Shown here: one piece after another, positions 7,584 through 15,955 of the stretch | Position numbering within the stretch: position 1 is the first letter of the stretch | How the letters are laid out: each line of letters opens with the position of its first letter | Position numbers and translations under genes: made by a program | DNA from: Cerasicoccus sp. TK19100 | GTDB taxonomy: Bacteria; Verrucomicrobiota; Verrucomicrobiia; Opitutales; Cerasicoccaceae | Direction of reading: 5' to 3' | DNA length: 64,000 bases | NCBI RefSeq assembly: GCF_027257155.1 | Contig: NZ_JAPWDU010000010.1 | Location: forward strand, 85,437-149,436 | The notes under the pieces: generated by a model | Databases searched by the model: none | What the model saw: the letters and a program-made list of their open reading frames with translations, nothing else | What the model was told of the DNA's origin: nothing

Positions 7584-8837
7584 CTACTCCTTTCCCCCTT
7601 CGAAATTGCGCAAGACGCGGTCATAGACACCAAGGAGTTTTCGGGTAACGACCTCGGGGCTAAACTCCGCATCATATCGGCGGCGGGCCTGCGTAACGCA
7701 TTGAGCTCTAAACTTTGCATCGCAAAGTATTTGTGTTATGGCCGACGCGAGCGCATCCACATCTCCCGGTTCGACCAAGAGCCCCGTCTCGCCTTCGATG
7801 ATCATATCCGGGATGCCCCCGCAACGCGTAGCAACAACCGGCAAACCTGCCGCCATCGCCTCAGCAAACACCAACCCCTGCGCCTCTACCCATCCGTTCA
7901 ATGGCTTCGATGGCCCAACAAACATATCCGCCACTGACATATAATTCGCCAACGCTTCACGCGACTTCCAACCAGCGAATTCGATACGCTGGGCGGCACC
8001 CAACTGCGACGCCTGCGCTTCAAACTTAGAGCGATCTGCGCCCTCACCAATGATAACCAAGCGCCCTGCATTGTCATCCAACTTGGCGAATGCCGAAATC
8101 AGGTCGGCCACGCCCTTCTCTTCAATCAAGCGCCCCGCAAATAAAATCAACGGCGCACCTGCATACTGTGACCGCAACCGGGCAACGCCATCCGCTGCTG
8201 GCTTGCCTACATTCGGGCTCGCGGGCACCCGGTGGATACGCTCAGGCCGCGCACCCAAGCGAATCAATGCAGCTTCCGTCGCCGAACTATTAGCGGTAAG
8301 TGCGTCCACCCCGCTGACAACGCGACGCTTCAACTTGCCATACAACCCGCCCTCCTTGAGGCCAAAGACGTCATTACCATGACTCGTTGCCACCACTGGC
8401 AAGCAACCGTTGTAGAGCGCCGTCAGCCCCTGCGGCAGTAGCGAATGCGCATGCACGAGATCGTATTGCTTTGTATGGCAAAGCTTACGGGTCGCATGAA
8501 TTTGCGCGATCATCATGAATGGCAGCTGCCACTTACGCTGAGGATGATTACGTAGCTGGACCAGCATGCCGCCCTCGTAAAAAAGCCCTTGCCAGCGATG
8601 TGGCCAAACATACGGAAAACGGATCACCGTGACCTTCCCCCACTGTTCATTCCATGCCGCGCCATGACAATGCGGCGCAAGCACCGTCACCGCCCAACCC
8701 GCGTCAGCAACGGCTTCCGCCTGCCGCAACACGAACGGCGGCGTATCATCACCCGACCAGCGCGGAAATACCGACGTGCTCATCAGCACGCGCCGCGGTT
8801 TCGCTTTTGCGGTTTGGTCGGCTTTATTCATTGTCAT
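7584..8837 (-). CDS. GT4 family glycosyltransferase
   Basis: A 417-residue GT-B glycosyltransferase of the group-1 type. Seen in order: VLMSTSVFPRWSGDDTPPFV (acceptor-domain start, about 17-36), VHAHSLLPQGL (near 130), VVATSHGNDVFGLKEGG (near 150), LILFAGRLIEEKGVADLISA (donor domain), and FAEAMAAGLPVVATRCGG (near 330) with the EX7E motif and the Gly-rich donor loop. It overlaps the preceding membrane glycosyltransferase gene by 14 bases, so translational coupling is likely. The ATG at 8837 is used; a second in-frame ATG is at 8831. Two CTTTG-N5-CAAAG palindromes are inside the coding region (7713-7727 and 8469-8483). The family is certain; the sugar it transfers is not visible from sequence. 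Confidence 0.85.
   Translation of the reverse strand: MTMNKADQTAKAKPRRVLMSTSVFPRWSGDDTPPFVLRQAEAVADAGWAVTVLAPHCHGAAWNEQWGKVTVIRFPYVWPHRWQGLFYEGGMLVQLRNHPQRKWQLPFMMIAQIHATRKLCHTKQYDLVHAHSLLPQGLTALYNGCLPVVATSHGNDVFGLKEGGLYGKLKRRVVSGVDALTANSSATEAALIRLGARPERIHRVPASPNVGKPAADGVARLRSQYAGAPLILFAGRLIEEKGVADLISAFAKLDDNAGRLVIIGEGADRSKFEAQASQLGAAQRIEFAGWKSREALANYMSVADMFVGPSKPLNGWVEAQGLVFAEAMAAGLPVVATRCGGIPDMIIEGETGLLVEPGDVDALASAITQILCDAKFRAQCVTQARRRYDAEFSPEVVTRKLLGVYDRVLRNFEGGKE
7713..7727. repeat. CTTTG-N5-CAAAG palindrome (centre CATCG)
   Basis: Exact copy inside the GT4 gene 7584-8837, encoding part of ILCDAKFRA. The palindrome extends outward by one base on each side (ACTTTG...CAAAGT). Confidence 0.75.
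8469..8483. repeat. CTTTG-N5-CAAAG palindrome (centre TATGG)
   Basis: Second exact copy inside the GT4 gene 7584-8837, encoding part of KLCHTKQYD. Extended form GCTTTG...CAAAGC. Confidence 0.75.
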
Positions 8838-10470
8838 CCATTCGCGTTACGCGGGCAAAGACGACACCGTCGCGTTCAACTACGCCTACCGTTACTCCCG
8901 GCAGCATGTCGGCAAACCCAAATCGTCGAATACCCAAGTAGTAATCCGGGTTCGCGTCCGGATCGACGAGCTCAAAGCCTTGCGGCAAGAACAAGGCGAC
9001 CATTGCAATCGGCGGTTGGGCAACCGCTTCAAAGCGTTCGAAAATTTTCCCTTTGGGTGGCAGCATTGCCACGCGGATTGGCGGCTGCATACCTTGTTGC
9101 TGCACATCGGCCAGCACAATGTCCATGGCATCCCGATACGCCGTGCCCCAATACTCGACATCAAACTCATCCTGCACCGTTTCAATACCGCCCGACATCC
9201 GGTTGTAGTATGTATATTGATAGGGATGCAGACGGATGTTTTCCCAAACAGTAACCATTGCGAAAGCCACACATAAGGCGACCCAGGCATACCCCAGCAT
9301 GGCGGACCTTTTCGATAACTCGCGCCAGAGCCAGTCAATCGCCATGGCCAACAACACCGCCAATATCGGCAGGATGAACAACACATGTCGCAATCCATCG
9401 TAGACAACCGCATGCTTGTAAATGATGTAGGCCACAGGAAACACCGCGGCAAATATCAACGCCGCCACCACCGCATGTTCTCGCCCATAGCGAGTCGGTG
9501 CCAGCACGCGTCCCTTGGTCCACACCAGAGCCAGCAACAATGCCAGCACAATGAAGAACCACATATCCGGCAGTCCCATCACCAGCATTGTGGGCAAGTA
9601 GTCCCTTGGAATTTCGCCCGCACCAAGCAACTCGCCCCGAAAAAGAGCCATGCCTTCCCAACCAAAAGATGTCACCGTGGACAGCGTGTCGGCGGTGGCA
9701 CCAAAGGGATTGCGGTGAGCATTGGGCCAGAAAGCCAGCAGTATGAGAAAGGCTGGAATTGCGGCGATCGCGATCCAGCGAATCAAGCGCAAGGTCTCCG
9801 CCATCAGCACCGGAATGCCATAGCCTTTTTGCCGCCACTGGTAGAGCGCCTGCAAGCCCAGGAACAGGCCCGCATAGCAAAAAATCAAAAGCCCGCCAAT
9901 GCGCACCGACAAACAAGCACCAGCAGTGAACCCAAAGACCAACGCCGTCCGCCAATCCAATTTGTCCGGACGCCCAACCACTCGAATCAATGCCCAAAGC
10001 GCCAGGCAGAACAGTGCCGCAAAAGGCATGTCTTTCGGGTTGATAAACATGTGGCCCCAATACTTGGGCGCAATCGCCAGCAGCATCGCTGCGATTAGCC
10101 CCACGGCCGGGCCACGAATATTACGCCCCATTAGGTATACGCCCAGCAAACCGGCAAAGCCAAATACCGCGACGCCAAGATGCCCCGTGCCCACAATGCC
10201 AAAGGGCAGGATACGCCGGGCCACAGCGAGACTCAGATCAAAGAAGCCCGGGTAGTGATCGCTCCCCGACCGCAGCTCGGCGGCACGCTCGGTGTCCCCA
10301 CTAAACAGCGCCTCGTAATAATCATATTTTCGTTCGCCACCCTGCCAGCGAAAATACTCATCCCAGCTGACGCCATAGTCATCAAAAGTCATGATGATCA
10401 GCCAGGCTACGATCATGAAAAATCCCGCCGCCGCATACCCCAAAGCCCGATGATACTTTGGACTGCTCAT
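8824..10470 (-). CDS. GT-C membrane glycosyltransferase (GT39/ArnT-like), paralogue 1
   Basis: A 548-residue membrane protein with about 10-12 transmembrane segments and a soluble C-terminal part of about 130 residues. Directly after the first helix is DYGVSWDEYFRW, an acidic loop (Asp-Glu) placed like the catalytic Asp/Glu of GT-C enzymes that take polyprenyl-phosphate sugars (PMT/ArnT superfamily). AAMLLAIAPKYWGHMFINPK matches the second conserved outer loop, and HPYQYTYYNRMSGG begins the soluble domain. The next gene upstream (10467-12104) is a clear paralogue with the same motifs in the same order, joined by an ATGA overlap at 10467-10470. Probable role: transfer of sugars onto lipid-linked oligosaccharide or protein on the periplasmic side. 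No substrate can be named. Confidence 0.75.
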   Translation of the reverse strand: MSSPKYHRALGYAAAGFFMIVAWLIIMTFDDYGVSWDEYFRWQGGERKYDYYEALFSGDTERAAELRSGSDHYPGFFDLSLAVARRILPFGIVGTGHLGVAVFGFAGLLGVYLMGRNIRGPAVGLIAAMLLAIAPKYWGHMFINPKDMPFAALFCLALWALIRVVGRPDKLDWRTALVFGFTAGACLSVRIGGLLIFCYAGLFLGLQALYQWRQKGYGIPVLMAETLRLIRWIAIAAIPAFLILLAFWPNAHRNPFGATADTLSTVTSFGWEGMALFRGELLGAGEIPRDYLPTMLVMGLPDMWFFIVLALLLALVWTKGRVLAPTRYGREHAVVAALIFAAVFPVAYIIYKHAVVYDGLRHVLFILPILAVLLAMAIDWLWRELSKRSAMLGYAWVALCVAFAMVTVWENIRLHPYQYTYYNRMSGGIETVQDEFDVEYWGTAYRDAMDIVLADVQQQGMQPPIRVAMLPPKGKIFERFEAVAQPPIAMVALFLPQGFELVDPDANPDYYLGIRRFGFADMLPGVTVGVVERDGVVFARVTRMDDNE

Positions 10471-12104
10471 GGGTTGGCCCCTCCAGGTGCCGGGGCAAAG
10501 GATTTGATCACGGCGAGGCGCACGCCGTCGCGATGAATCTCAACGACAGGTTCGCCGCCACGCATTTCGTCATAGCCATTGCGGGCTATCGCGATGTAGA
10601 AGTCCGGTGCCGGTAATTCATGGCTACGCACCAAGACGATGTTGTCGCCCAGAAATGGCTCCACCAGCGAGGGAGGCGGAATCACCGGCTTACCGAAGCG
10701 CGCGACAACGTCCTCCAAAGGCGGCTCCATAGTAATGCGCCAAGGCTCTTCGCGAACGGGTAAATTTGCTCTCAGCGTTTCCGTAGCCTCGCGGAATGAT
10801 GTGCCCCAGTAGTCCGTTTCAAAGCGTTGATTCGCGCCCGCGACACCACCCGAAAGGCGGTTGTAATAAATGTATTGGTAGGGGTGCAGCGTAGCCATGT
10901 CGATCAACGTCCAAATGGCCAGCAAGCTTGCCGGCACTAGCCAGACCAAGCCAACCCGAGCTGACCAGCGGTCTTTAAACCAACGGTAAGCCGCCGTTGA
11001 CGACATTGCCAGTAATGCTGCGGCGGGTGGAATAATGAACAGCACGTGGCGAGCCCCATCATAAACAATTGATTTGCGAATCAGGATATAGGCCAGCGGA
11101 AAACACACGGCAAACACGACCAATAGCACGCTCCAACGGGTGAACCATTGCCGCAACAGATTACGCACATTGGCAGCCAAATAAACCAGACAGCCGAGCG
11201 CCAGCCACCACCATAGATCGGGGGCAGTGCGCGCGAGCATCGCAGGCAGGTAATGTCGCGGCAATTCATCGGCCGCATAGGACTCTCCCGCAAAGAGTAT
11301 TTGGCCCGCCCAACCGAACTGCGAAACTTCCTTAATTGAATCCACCGTGCTGCCAAAAGGATTCTGATGCGCATTGGGCCAGAAAACAAGCAGCAGCAAC
11401 AACGCAACCGTCGAGGCACCGGCTAGCCAGCGCGCATTTTCCCACAGCTGCCGTTTAAAAGTCAATGGGCCGAGAACGAGTCCGTTGACCACCAATTGTG
11501 CCCCGAGGAACAGCGTGGCATAACAAAGCAGAAGCAAGCCACCAACCCGGACCGACATGCACACGCCCGCCAGCAAACCAAAGAGCAGCATCGAGCGCGC
11601 GTTGCGGGCATCAGTTTGCAATACCCTGGCCAAGGCCCACAGCCCCCAAACATAGGCGGCGGCAAACGGGATATCCTTTGGATTAAAAAACGAATGCCCC
11701 CAGTATCGAGGATACAGCGCGATCAAGATTGCCGCGAGCCATGCCGCATGCCAGCCGGACAACTGACGCGCCAGCATCATCGCCCCAGCAATACCCAGCA
11801 AACCAAAAAACGCACACCAGGCATGACCGACAAGGTAGTCCGGTGCAGCACTTACTTTGCGATACAAAGCTAATGGCAGATCGAACAAGCCAGGGTAATG
11901 ATCGGTCTGTTGCCGTAGCGCGGCCGCTTGATTTAAGTTACCCGAAAAAAGTGTCTCGTAGTAGCGCAGCTTCGCATCCCCGCCGGACCAGCGAAAGGTT
12001 TCATCCCAGCTAACACCGTAATCGGAAACCGTAAATGCCATCACCAAACCAATCACAACAAGCGTGAGCGCAGAGAGCAGCTTAATTGGCGTCTTGGAAT
12101 TCAC
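10467..12104 (-). CDS. GT-C membrane glycosyltransferase (GT39/ArnT-like), paralogue 2
   Basis: A 545-residue paralogue of the protein encoded at 8824-10470. Shared landmarks are DYGVSWDETFRWSGGDAK after the first helix, YYETLFSGN, TDHYPGLFDLPLAL, ALYPRYWGHSFFNPKDIPFA, FWPNAHQNPFG and HPYQYIYYNRLSGG, then a soluble C-terminal region of about 130 residues. About 10-12 membrane helices are visible. The shared DPx-like acidic loop (SWDE) is where GT-C enzymes hold their catalytic carboxylates. The pair arose by tandem duplication and has diverged strongly, so the two probably add different sugars or act on different acceptors. The start is an ATG, 32 bases after the stop of the 634-residue membrane protein. 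A CTTTG-N5-CAAAG palindrome is inside the gene at 11855-11869. Confidence 0.75.
   Translation of the reverse strand: MNSKTPIKLLSALTLVVIGLVMAFTVSDYGVSWDETFRWSGGDAKLRYYETLFSGNLNQAAALRQQTDHYPGLFDLPLALYRKVSAAPDYLVGHAWCAFFGLLGIAGAMMLARQLSGWHAAWLAAILIALYPRYWGHSFFNPKDIPFAAAYVWGLWALARVLQTDARNARSMLLFGLLAGVCMSVRVGGLLLLCYATLFLGAQLVVNGLVLGPLTFKRQLWENARWLAGASTVALLLLLVFWPNAHQNPFGSTVDSIKEVSQFGWAGQILFAGESYAADELPRHYLPAMLARTAPDLWWWLALGCLVYLAANVRNLLRQWFTRWSVLLVVFAVCFPLAYILIRKSIVYDGARHVLFIIPPAAALLAMSSTAAYRWFKDRWSARVGLVWLVPASLLAIWTLIDMATLHPYQYIYYNRLSGGVAGANQRFETDYWGTSFREATETLRANLPVREEPWRITMEPPLEDVVARFGKPVIPPPSLVEPFLGDNIVLVRSHELPAPDFYIAIARNGYDEMRGGEPVVEIHRDGVRLAVIKSFAPAPGGANP
11855..11869. repeat. CTTTG-N5-CAAAG palindrome (centre CGATA)
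   Basis: Exact copy inside the membrane glycosyltransferase gene 10467-12104, encoding part of LALYRKVSA. Confidence 0.75.
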
Positions 12105-12136
12105 GGTTTAGCCATTTCGCAGAATGTCGAGTACCG

Positions 12137-14041
12137 CTACTTCGGCAGAACCTCACTCAGACGAGCCTGCTGAATCTTTTGGAAATACAGCACTTGGTCG
12201 CGATTTAAATCTTTGATTTCAAGCGGCTCGGGCTCCTCCACCATTCCCTCGGGAATGTTCGCCTTAATATCTGTCACCCGCAGGACTCGCATCAGCACGA
12301 CTCCGTTAAACGTCTTCTCTTCGACTAATTCAGTCACATAGTCGTCGTCCAAAAAGGTATCGGCATCACCGCGGATCACTCCTTGGCGGATGTCCTTGGT
12401 GTAGAATTCGAACGCGTAAAGATTGTCGAACGTTTTGTATTTGAGATGAAATTTGAGCAGCCCCTTTTGCTGGCCAGCTTCCACAATCGATATGGCTGGC
12501 ACCTGATGCGTCACCCATAAACCCGGGCGGTCGATCACGAGGTTATATTCATCCTTGTGCCGCTCCATGAATTCGCGCTGCCACTTGGTGATCTGGCCAG
12601 GAATATACTCTTGAGTAAACATATCCTTGGCGTTTCGAGGTGCCACCTCCGTAAGCAACACCAGCAAGGAAAGCGCGATCGCGATGCGCAGGGCGAATTC
12701 CTTCTTGAACAATTCGCCGATCACGAGGACTCCTGGAAAAATTAACAGCAAGAGAATGGGGAGTGCGAGACGACGAGTAACGGTGTCATCAAAGTCCCAG
12801 AAATAAAGCAGCAAAATGACAAGCAGCATCACAACACCCAACCCGCTGAGGACCAGCGCCAGAATCGCAGAACGCATGGGCCCGGGTGTGCGCAACTCAT
12901 GCAGTAGCACAATCAGCAACAGGACACAGCCAATCACGCCAAAGCAAGAGAGGAAAAATGAAACCGGCTGCTGATGCGTCGTATCAAAAAACAGTGTGGT
13001 AGCCTGGAACACATTTCGTGGGACAAACTCCAACCCAAACGGTGAAGTGGCCCCCTTCGACACCAGTTGCCAGGAAGCTTCCGGATCCTGCTCGAAGATG
13101 CGGTGCAACCAAGGCACGGGGAGCAGCAGGATAGGCGTCAGGTACAAGCCAAACGAAAACACCACTTTTCCCGCGCGCAGATAGCCAATGATGATCCCCA
13201 GCGCAATGGGCAGCACAAACAGAGCCGACTCGTAGCGCGTATTGGCGAGCAAAACAGTAGACAAACAAAGCAGGCTCAGAAAAACGGGCTCCTGACGATT
13301 GAGAAACAGATACGTCGCCAAAAAGGTGAATAAGATCAGCAAAAAGTTTAGCCCTTCAAATCCACCTCCATGGCAACACAGGTTGAACATAGGGAAGCAG
13401 GCCAGCAGCACCATCGCCAACAAACCACCGAGGCGGTTCGTTAAAATCGTCCCCAACGCATAGCAAATAGCCAGCGTTATCGGAATCAGCGATAGGTTGA
13501 AGTAGAGGGCATTCTCGGGGCGGTAGCCAAATAGATCGTGCACCAGCGAGATCAGGAAGGGAAAAAGCACCGGCCGTTTATCGATGAAGCCTACATCGAG
13601 TGGCAAAAAGACGCCATTGATGTCGTAGCCCCGCAGCGGATTCATCGCGACATTGTCATAGTGCAATCGCATCGATGTACCGAGCAGGTTGATCTCGTCC
13701 ATCATCACCTTGAAGCCGATTTCCTGGCTCGTCCAAAGGTAGCCCGTTAGAGCAATGAGCGTTAGCCAAAAGGCCCAACGGCAATTGATACGATACCACG
13801 AAACAAGCTCGGTTCCGTGTACCCTAAGCACCAAATAAACCGAGGTGCCAAAACTGACCACGGCGGCCAGCATGAAATAGTAGCCCCAATGCTTGACCAT
13901 GAGGACCGACTTCGAGGCGTCAAAATGCAGGAAGCCGAAGTAAATGCTCATCAACCCCAGCAGCGCAAACAAGGCCAGACGTATTAAGTCAGGCTTCGAT
14001 TGCAGGGAGTTTCCAACCAGTGCCGAAATTGCGGATTTCAT
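12137..14041 (-). CDS. Large membrane protein, GT-C/ArnT-like glycosyltransferase
   Basis: A 634-residue protein with roughly 12 transmembrane helices in the first 470 residues and a hydrophilic C-terminal domain of about 160 residues. Between helices 3 and 4 it has GFKVMMDEINLLGTSM, an acidic MMDE pair positioned like the catalytic loop of GT-C (PMT/ArnT) glycosyltransferases. FIDKRPVLFPFLISLVHDLFGYR follows, the typical RPxLFPxL(I) loop of that group. It heads the five-gene minus-strand operon ending at 6488. The pilin terminator at 14081-14115 separates it from the pilin gene, so it needs its own promoter in 14042-14080 or readthrough; I see no clear promoter there. Function as a sugar transferase on the periplasmic face is inferred from topology and context. 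Confidence 0.65.
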   Translation of the reverse strand: MKSAISALVGNSLQSKPDLIRLALFALLGLMSIYFGFLHFDASKSVLMVKHWGYYFMLAAVVSFGTSVYLVLRVHGTELVSWYRINCRWAFWLTLIALTGYLWTSQEIGFKVMMDEINLLGTSMRLHYDNVAMNPLRGYDINGVFLPLDVGFIDKRPVLFPFLISLVHDLFGYRPENALYFNLSLIPITLAICYALGTILTNRLGGLLAMVLLACFPMFNLCCHGGGFEGLNFLLILFTFLATYLFLNRQEPVFLSLLCLSTVLLANTRYESALFVLPIALGIIIGYLRAGKVVFSFGLYLTPILLLPVPWLHRIFEQDPEASWQLVSKGATSPFGLEFVPRNVFQATTLFFDTTHQQPVSFFLSCFGVIGCVLLLIVLLHELRTPGPMRSAILALVLSGLGVVMLLVILLLYFWDFDDTVTRRLALPILLLLIFPGVLVIGELFKKEFALRIAIALSLLVLLTEVAPRNAKDMFTQEYIPGQITKWQREFMERHKDEYNLVIDRPGLWVTHQVPAISIVEAGQQKGLLKFHLKYKTFDNLYAFEFYTKDIRQGVIRGDADTFLDDDYVTELVEEKTFNGVVLMRVLRVTDIKANIPEGMVEEPEPLEIKDLNRDQVLYFQKIQQARLSEVLPK

Positions 14042-14080
14042 TAATGGCCGAGAGTTTGCAGAATCAAAAACGCGCTGTCA

Positions 14081-14115
14081 GCAAACAAAACGAGCCGTCC
14101 ATAATGGACGGCTCG
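14081..14115 (-). terminator. Intrinsic terminator of the pilin gene
   Basis: A perfect 10-bp stem (CGAGCCGTCC at 14091-14100 with GGACGGCTCG at 14106-14115, 5-base loop) is followed on the minus strand by TTTTGTTTGC (complement of 14081-14090). It lies 24 bases past the pilin stop and 40 bases before the next minus-strand gene, so it ends the pilin transcript. Confidence 0.9.
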
Positions 14116-14138
14116 TTGAAAAATATTTAACTAACGAA

Positions 14139-14483
14139 TTAGTAAGTGAAGACAACGGTCATACCACCGGTGGTACCAGCACTGATGGTGCCGCCGTTTT
14201 CAAGAACGGTGATAGCGGTGTAGGTTTCGTCAGCAACTGCGGAGATCTCGTTGAAGTAATCGCCTTCGAGTTGTGCGTAGGTAGCTTGAGTAACACCTTC
14301 TTCGAGGATGTACTGCTGACCAGCGGAAGCGATTTGGCGAAGGTTGTTGGTGATTGCCTTTTCGCGGGATTGCTCACGAACCTTTTGGAACGCTGGAATC
14401 GCCATAGCGGCCAAGAGACCGATGATGACAACCACGATCATAATTTCGACGAGTGTGAAACCCTTTTTGGACTTGGTATTCAT
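14139..14483 (-). CDS. Type IV pilin/pseudopilin-like protein
   Basis: A 114-residue prepilin-like protein. The N-terminus MNTKSKKGFTLVEIMIVVVIIGLLAAMAIPAF is a class III signal: a short basic leader, Gly before Phe as the prepilin peptidase cut site (G8|F9), Glu at mature position 5, then a hydrophobic helix that packs in the pilus or pseudopilus core. The rest is a small globular domain with no disulfide pair. The frame is open 21 codons upstream, but the ATG at 14483 gives the normal short leader and lies about 16 bases below the predicted transcription start. It is monocistronic: promoter at 14506-14533, terminator at 14081-14115. No pilus assembly genes are nearby, so whether it belongs to a pilus or a type II secretion pseudopilus is open. 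Confidence 0.85.
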   Translation of the reverse strand: MNTKSKKGFTLVEIMIVVVIIGLLAAMAIPAFQKVREQSREKAITNNLRQIASAGQQYILEEGVTQATYAQLEGDYFNEISAVADETYTAITVLENGGTISAGTTGGMTVVFTY

Positions 14484-14505
14484 GATATTCAGGTGTTGAT
14501 GATTT

Positions 14506-14533
14506 ATTATATATATTAGTCGCCAACTGACAA
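14506..14533 (-). promoter_or_regulatory. Sigma-70-type promoter for the pilin gene
   Basis: On the minus strand TTGTCA (complement of 14528-14533) and TATAAT (complement of 14506-14511) are separated by 16 bases: five of six and six of six consensus matches. The predicted start near 14499 leaves a leader of only about 16 bases before the pilin ATG at 14483. No sigma-54 (GG-N10-GC) promoter, common for pilA genes, was seen. Confidence 0.7.
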
Positions 14534-14798
14534 TGGCTAGCAACAAGGAACAGAAAACTAGATTTATCCCCCCAGATCAAGCTTATTATTCGAGCCCGGT
14601 CTCCGAGTAGTTGGCATTTACAATTTCATAACATTCAAATTAAACCACTGAAAATGAACAAGATGCAAAATACTAGTGCACATAATCTTGTTAATTCTGC
14701 GCTAAAATGGCAACGGAGCAGCACGGCTGCTGGCAATTAAAGTTTCTTAAAATCTTAAACTTGGTTGAATACTTCCGGCATCCTGCTTGATTCGACTG
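14534..14798. other. AT-rich intergenic region between pilin and hemH
   Basis: This spacer between the divergent pilin and hemH genes is clearly more AT-rich than its surroundings and must hold the hemH promoter. I could not pick out a convincing -35/-10 pair for the plus strand, nor any repeat or small gene. Confidence 0.5.
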
Positions 14799-15839
14799 AT
14801 GGCAAAACCTGGCGTTTTATTGCTCAATCTTGGCTCTCCTGCATCAACCAGCGTCCCCGATGTGCGCGAATATTTAAAAGAGTTCCTGCTTGATGAGCGG
14901 GTGATCGATGCGTCGACGCCGATTCGCAACCTCATTGTCCGCGGCTTCATCCTGCCAACTCGCCCCAAGAAATCTGCCGAAGCCTATGCCAGCATCTGGA
15001 CACCGGAGGGCTCGCCCCTCATCGTAACCAGCAAAAAGCAACGCGAACTGGTGGCCAAAGACCGCGATTTCCCCATCGCCCTGGCTATGCGGTATGGTGA
15101 GCCATCCATTGCCAGCACCGTGCGCGAGCTCGTCAACGCAGGCGTGGATCAGCTTTACGTAATGCCGCTGTATCCGCACTACGCCATGAGCAGCTACGAG
15201 ACTGTGGTCGTCCGCGTGATGGAGGAGGTTAACGCGCAAAAGCCGGGTATGAACGTCACCCTGCTCCAGCCTTTTTATAATGACGAGGACTACCTGAGCG
15301 CCATGGCCGCCAGCGTGACGCCCTATCTTCAGCAAGGCTACGACCACGTGCTCTTCTCCTACCACGGCATTCCCGAGCGACACCTGCGCAAGAGTGACCC
15401 CTCGCACGCGCATTGCCTGGAGCGTCCGGACTGCTGTGAGACTTGCCACCCGGCCCATCACACCTGCTACCGCCACCAATGTTTCACCACCACCCACTCC
15501 GTGGCTGAGCGTGCCGGCATACCGAAGGACAAATACAGCATCTCGTTCCAATCACGCCTGGGGCGCGACCCGTGGCTGAAGCCCTACACCGACTTTCGCC
15601 TGCGCGATATGCCCGGCGAAGGAATTAAAAACCTGCTCGTGCTTTGCCCGGCATTCATCACTGACTGCCTGGAAACGCTGGAAGAAATTTCCGAGGAAGG
15701 AAAAGAAATCTTCCTCGAAGCAGGCGGCGAACAGTTCCAACAAATCCCCTGCCTCAACGATCACCCGGCATTTATCGACTTCCTCAACGGCCGCATCGAC
15801 CAGTTTCTCGCGGATTGCGGAGTGCGGAATGCGGAGTGA
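14799..15839 (+). CDS. hemH: Ferrochelatase with internal Cys-rich insert
   Basis: A 346-residue ferrochelatase, which inserts Fe2+ into protoporphyrin IX at the inner membrane in the last step of protoheme synthesis. Visible family motifs are VLLLNLGSP (6-14), MPLYPHYAMSS (about 122-132), FSYHGIPERH with the catalytic His (H189), FQSRLGRDPWLKPYTD (about 250-264) and CPAFITDCLETLEEI with the conserved acidic residues (about 283-297). Between H189 and the FQSR motif is a Cys-rich stretch with C206, C212, C213, C216, C223 and C228, absent from the enterobacterial enzyme. It resembles internal [2Fe-2S] ligand segments reported for some bacterial ferrochelatases. The frame opens at a TTG four codons earlier; the ATG at 14799 begins with the conserved KPGVLLLNLG. 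HemX/CcsA-like and hemA genes follow on the same strand. Confidence 0.95.
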   Translation: MAKPGVLLLNLGSPASTSVPDVREYLKEFLLDERVIDASTPIRNLIVRGFILPTRPKKSAEAYASIWTPEGSPLIVTSKKQRELVAKDRDFPIALAMRYGEPSIASTVRELVNAGVDQLYVMPLYPHYAMSSYETVVVRVMEEVNAQKPGMNVTLLQPFYNDEDYLSAMAASVTPYLQQGYDHVLFSYHGIPERHLRKSDPSHAHCLERPDCCETCHPAHHTCYRHQCFTTTHSVAERAGIPKDKYSISFQSRLGRDPWLKPYTDFRLRDMPGEGIKNLLVLCPAFITDCLETLEEISEEGKEIFLEAGGEQFQQIPCLNDHPAFIDFLNGRIDQFLADCGVRNAE

Positions 15840-15952
15840 CCCGGCAGAGCCAGTTGGTAAACATCATCATCGTTTTGCGGGCTGGAAATCCACAGAAGTC
15901 CATCCTAGTTTCGTTTCATTAATTCCGCACTCCGCAATCCGCACTCCGCAAT
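15814..15952. repeat. Inverted repeat spanning the hemH 3' end
   Basis: A 25-base sequence built of GCGGA(A/T)TGCGGAGT-like steps at 15814-15838 (the last codons of hemH) is repeated in inverted orientation at 15928-15952, with one mismatch and an 89-base spacer. The right copy ends 4 bases before the start codon at 15956. The transcript could fold into a long hairpin joining the end of hemH to the ribosome-binding region of the next gene. Confidence 0.8.
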
Positions 15953-15955
15953 CGA

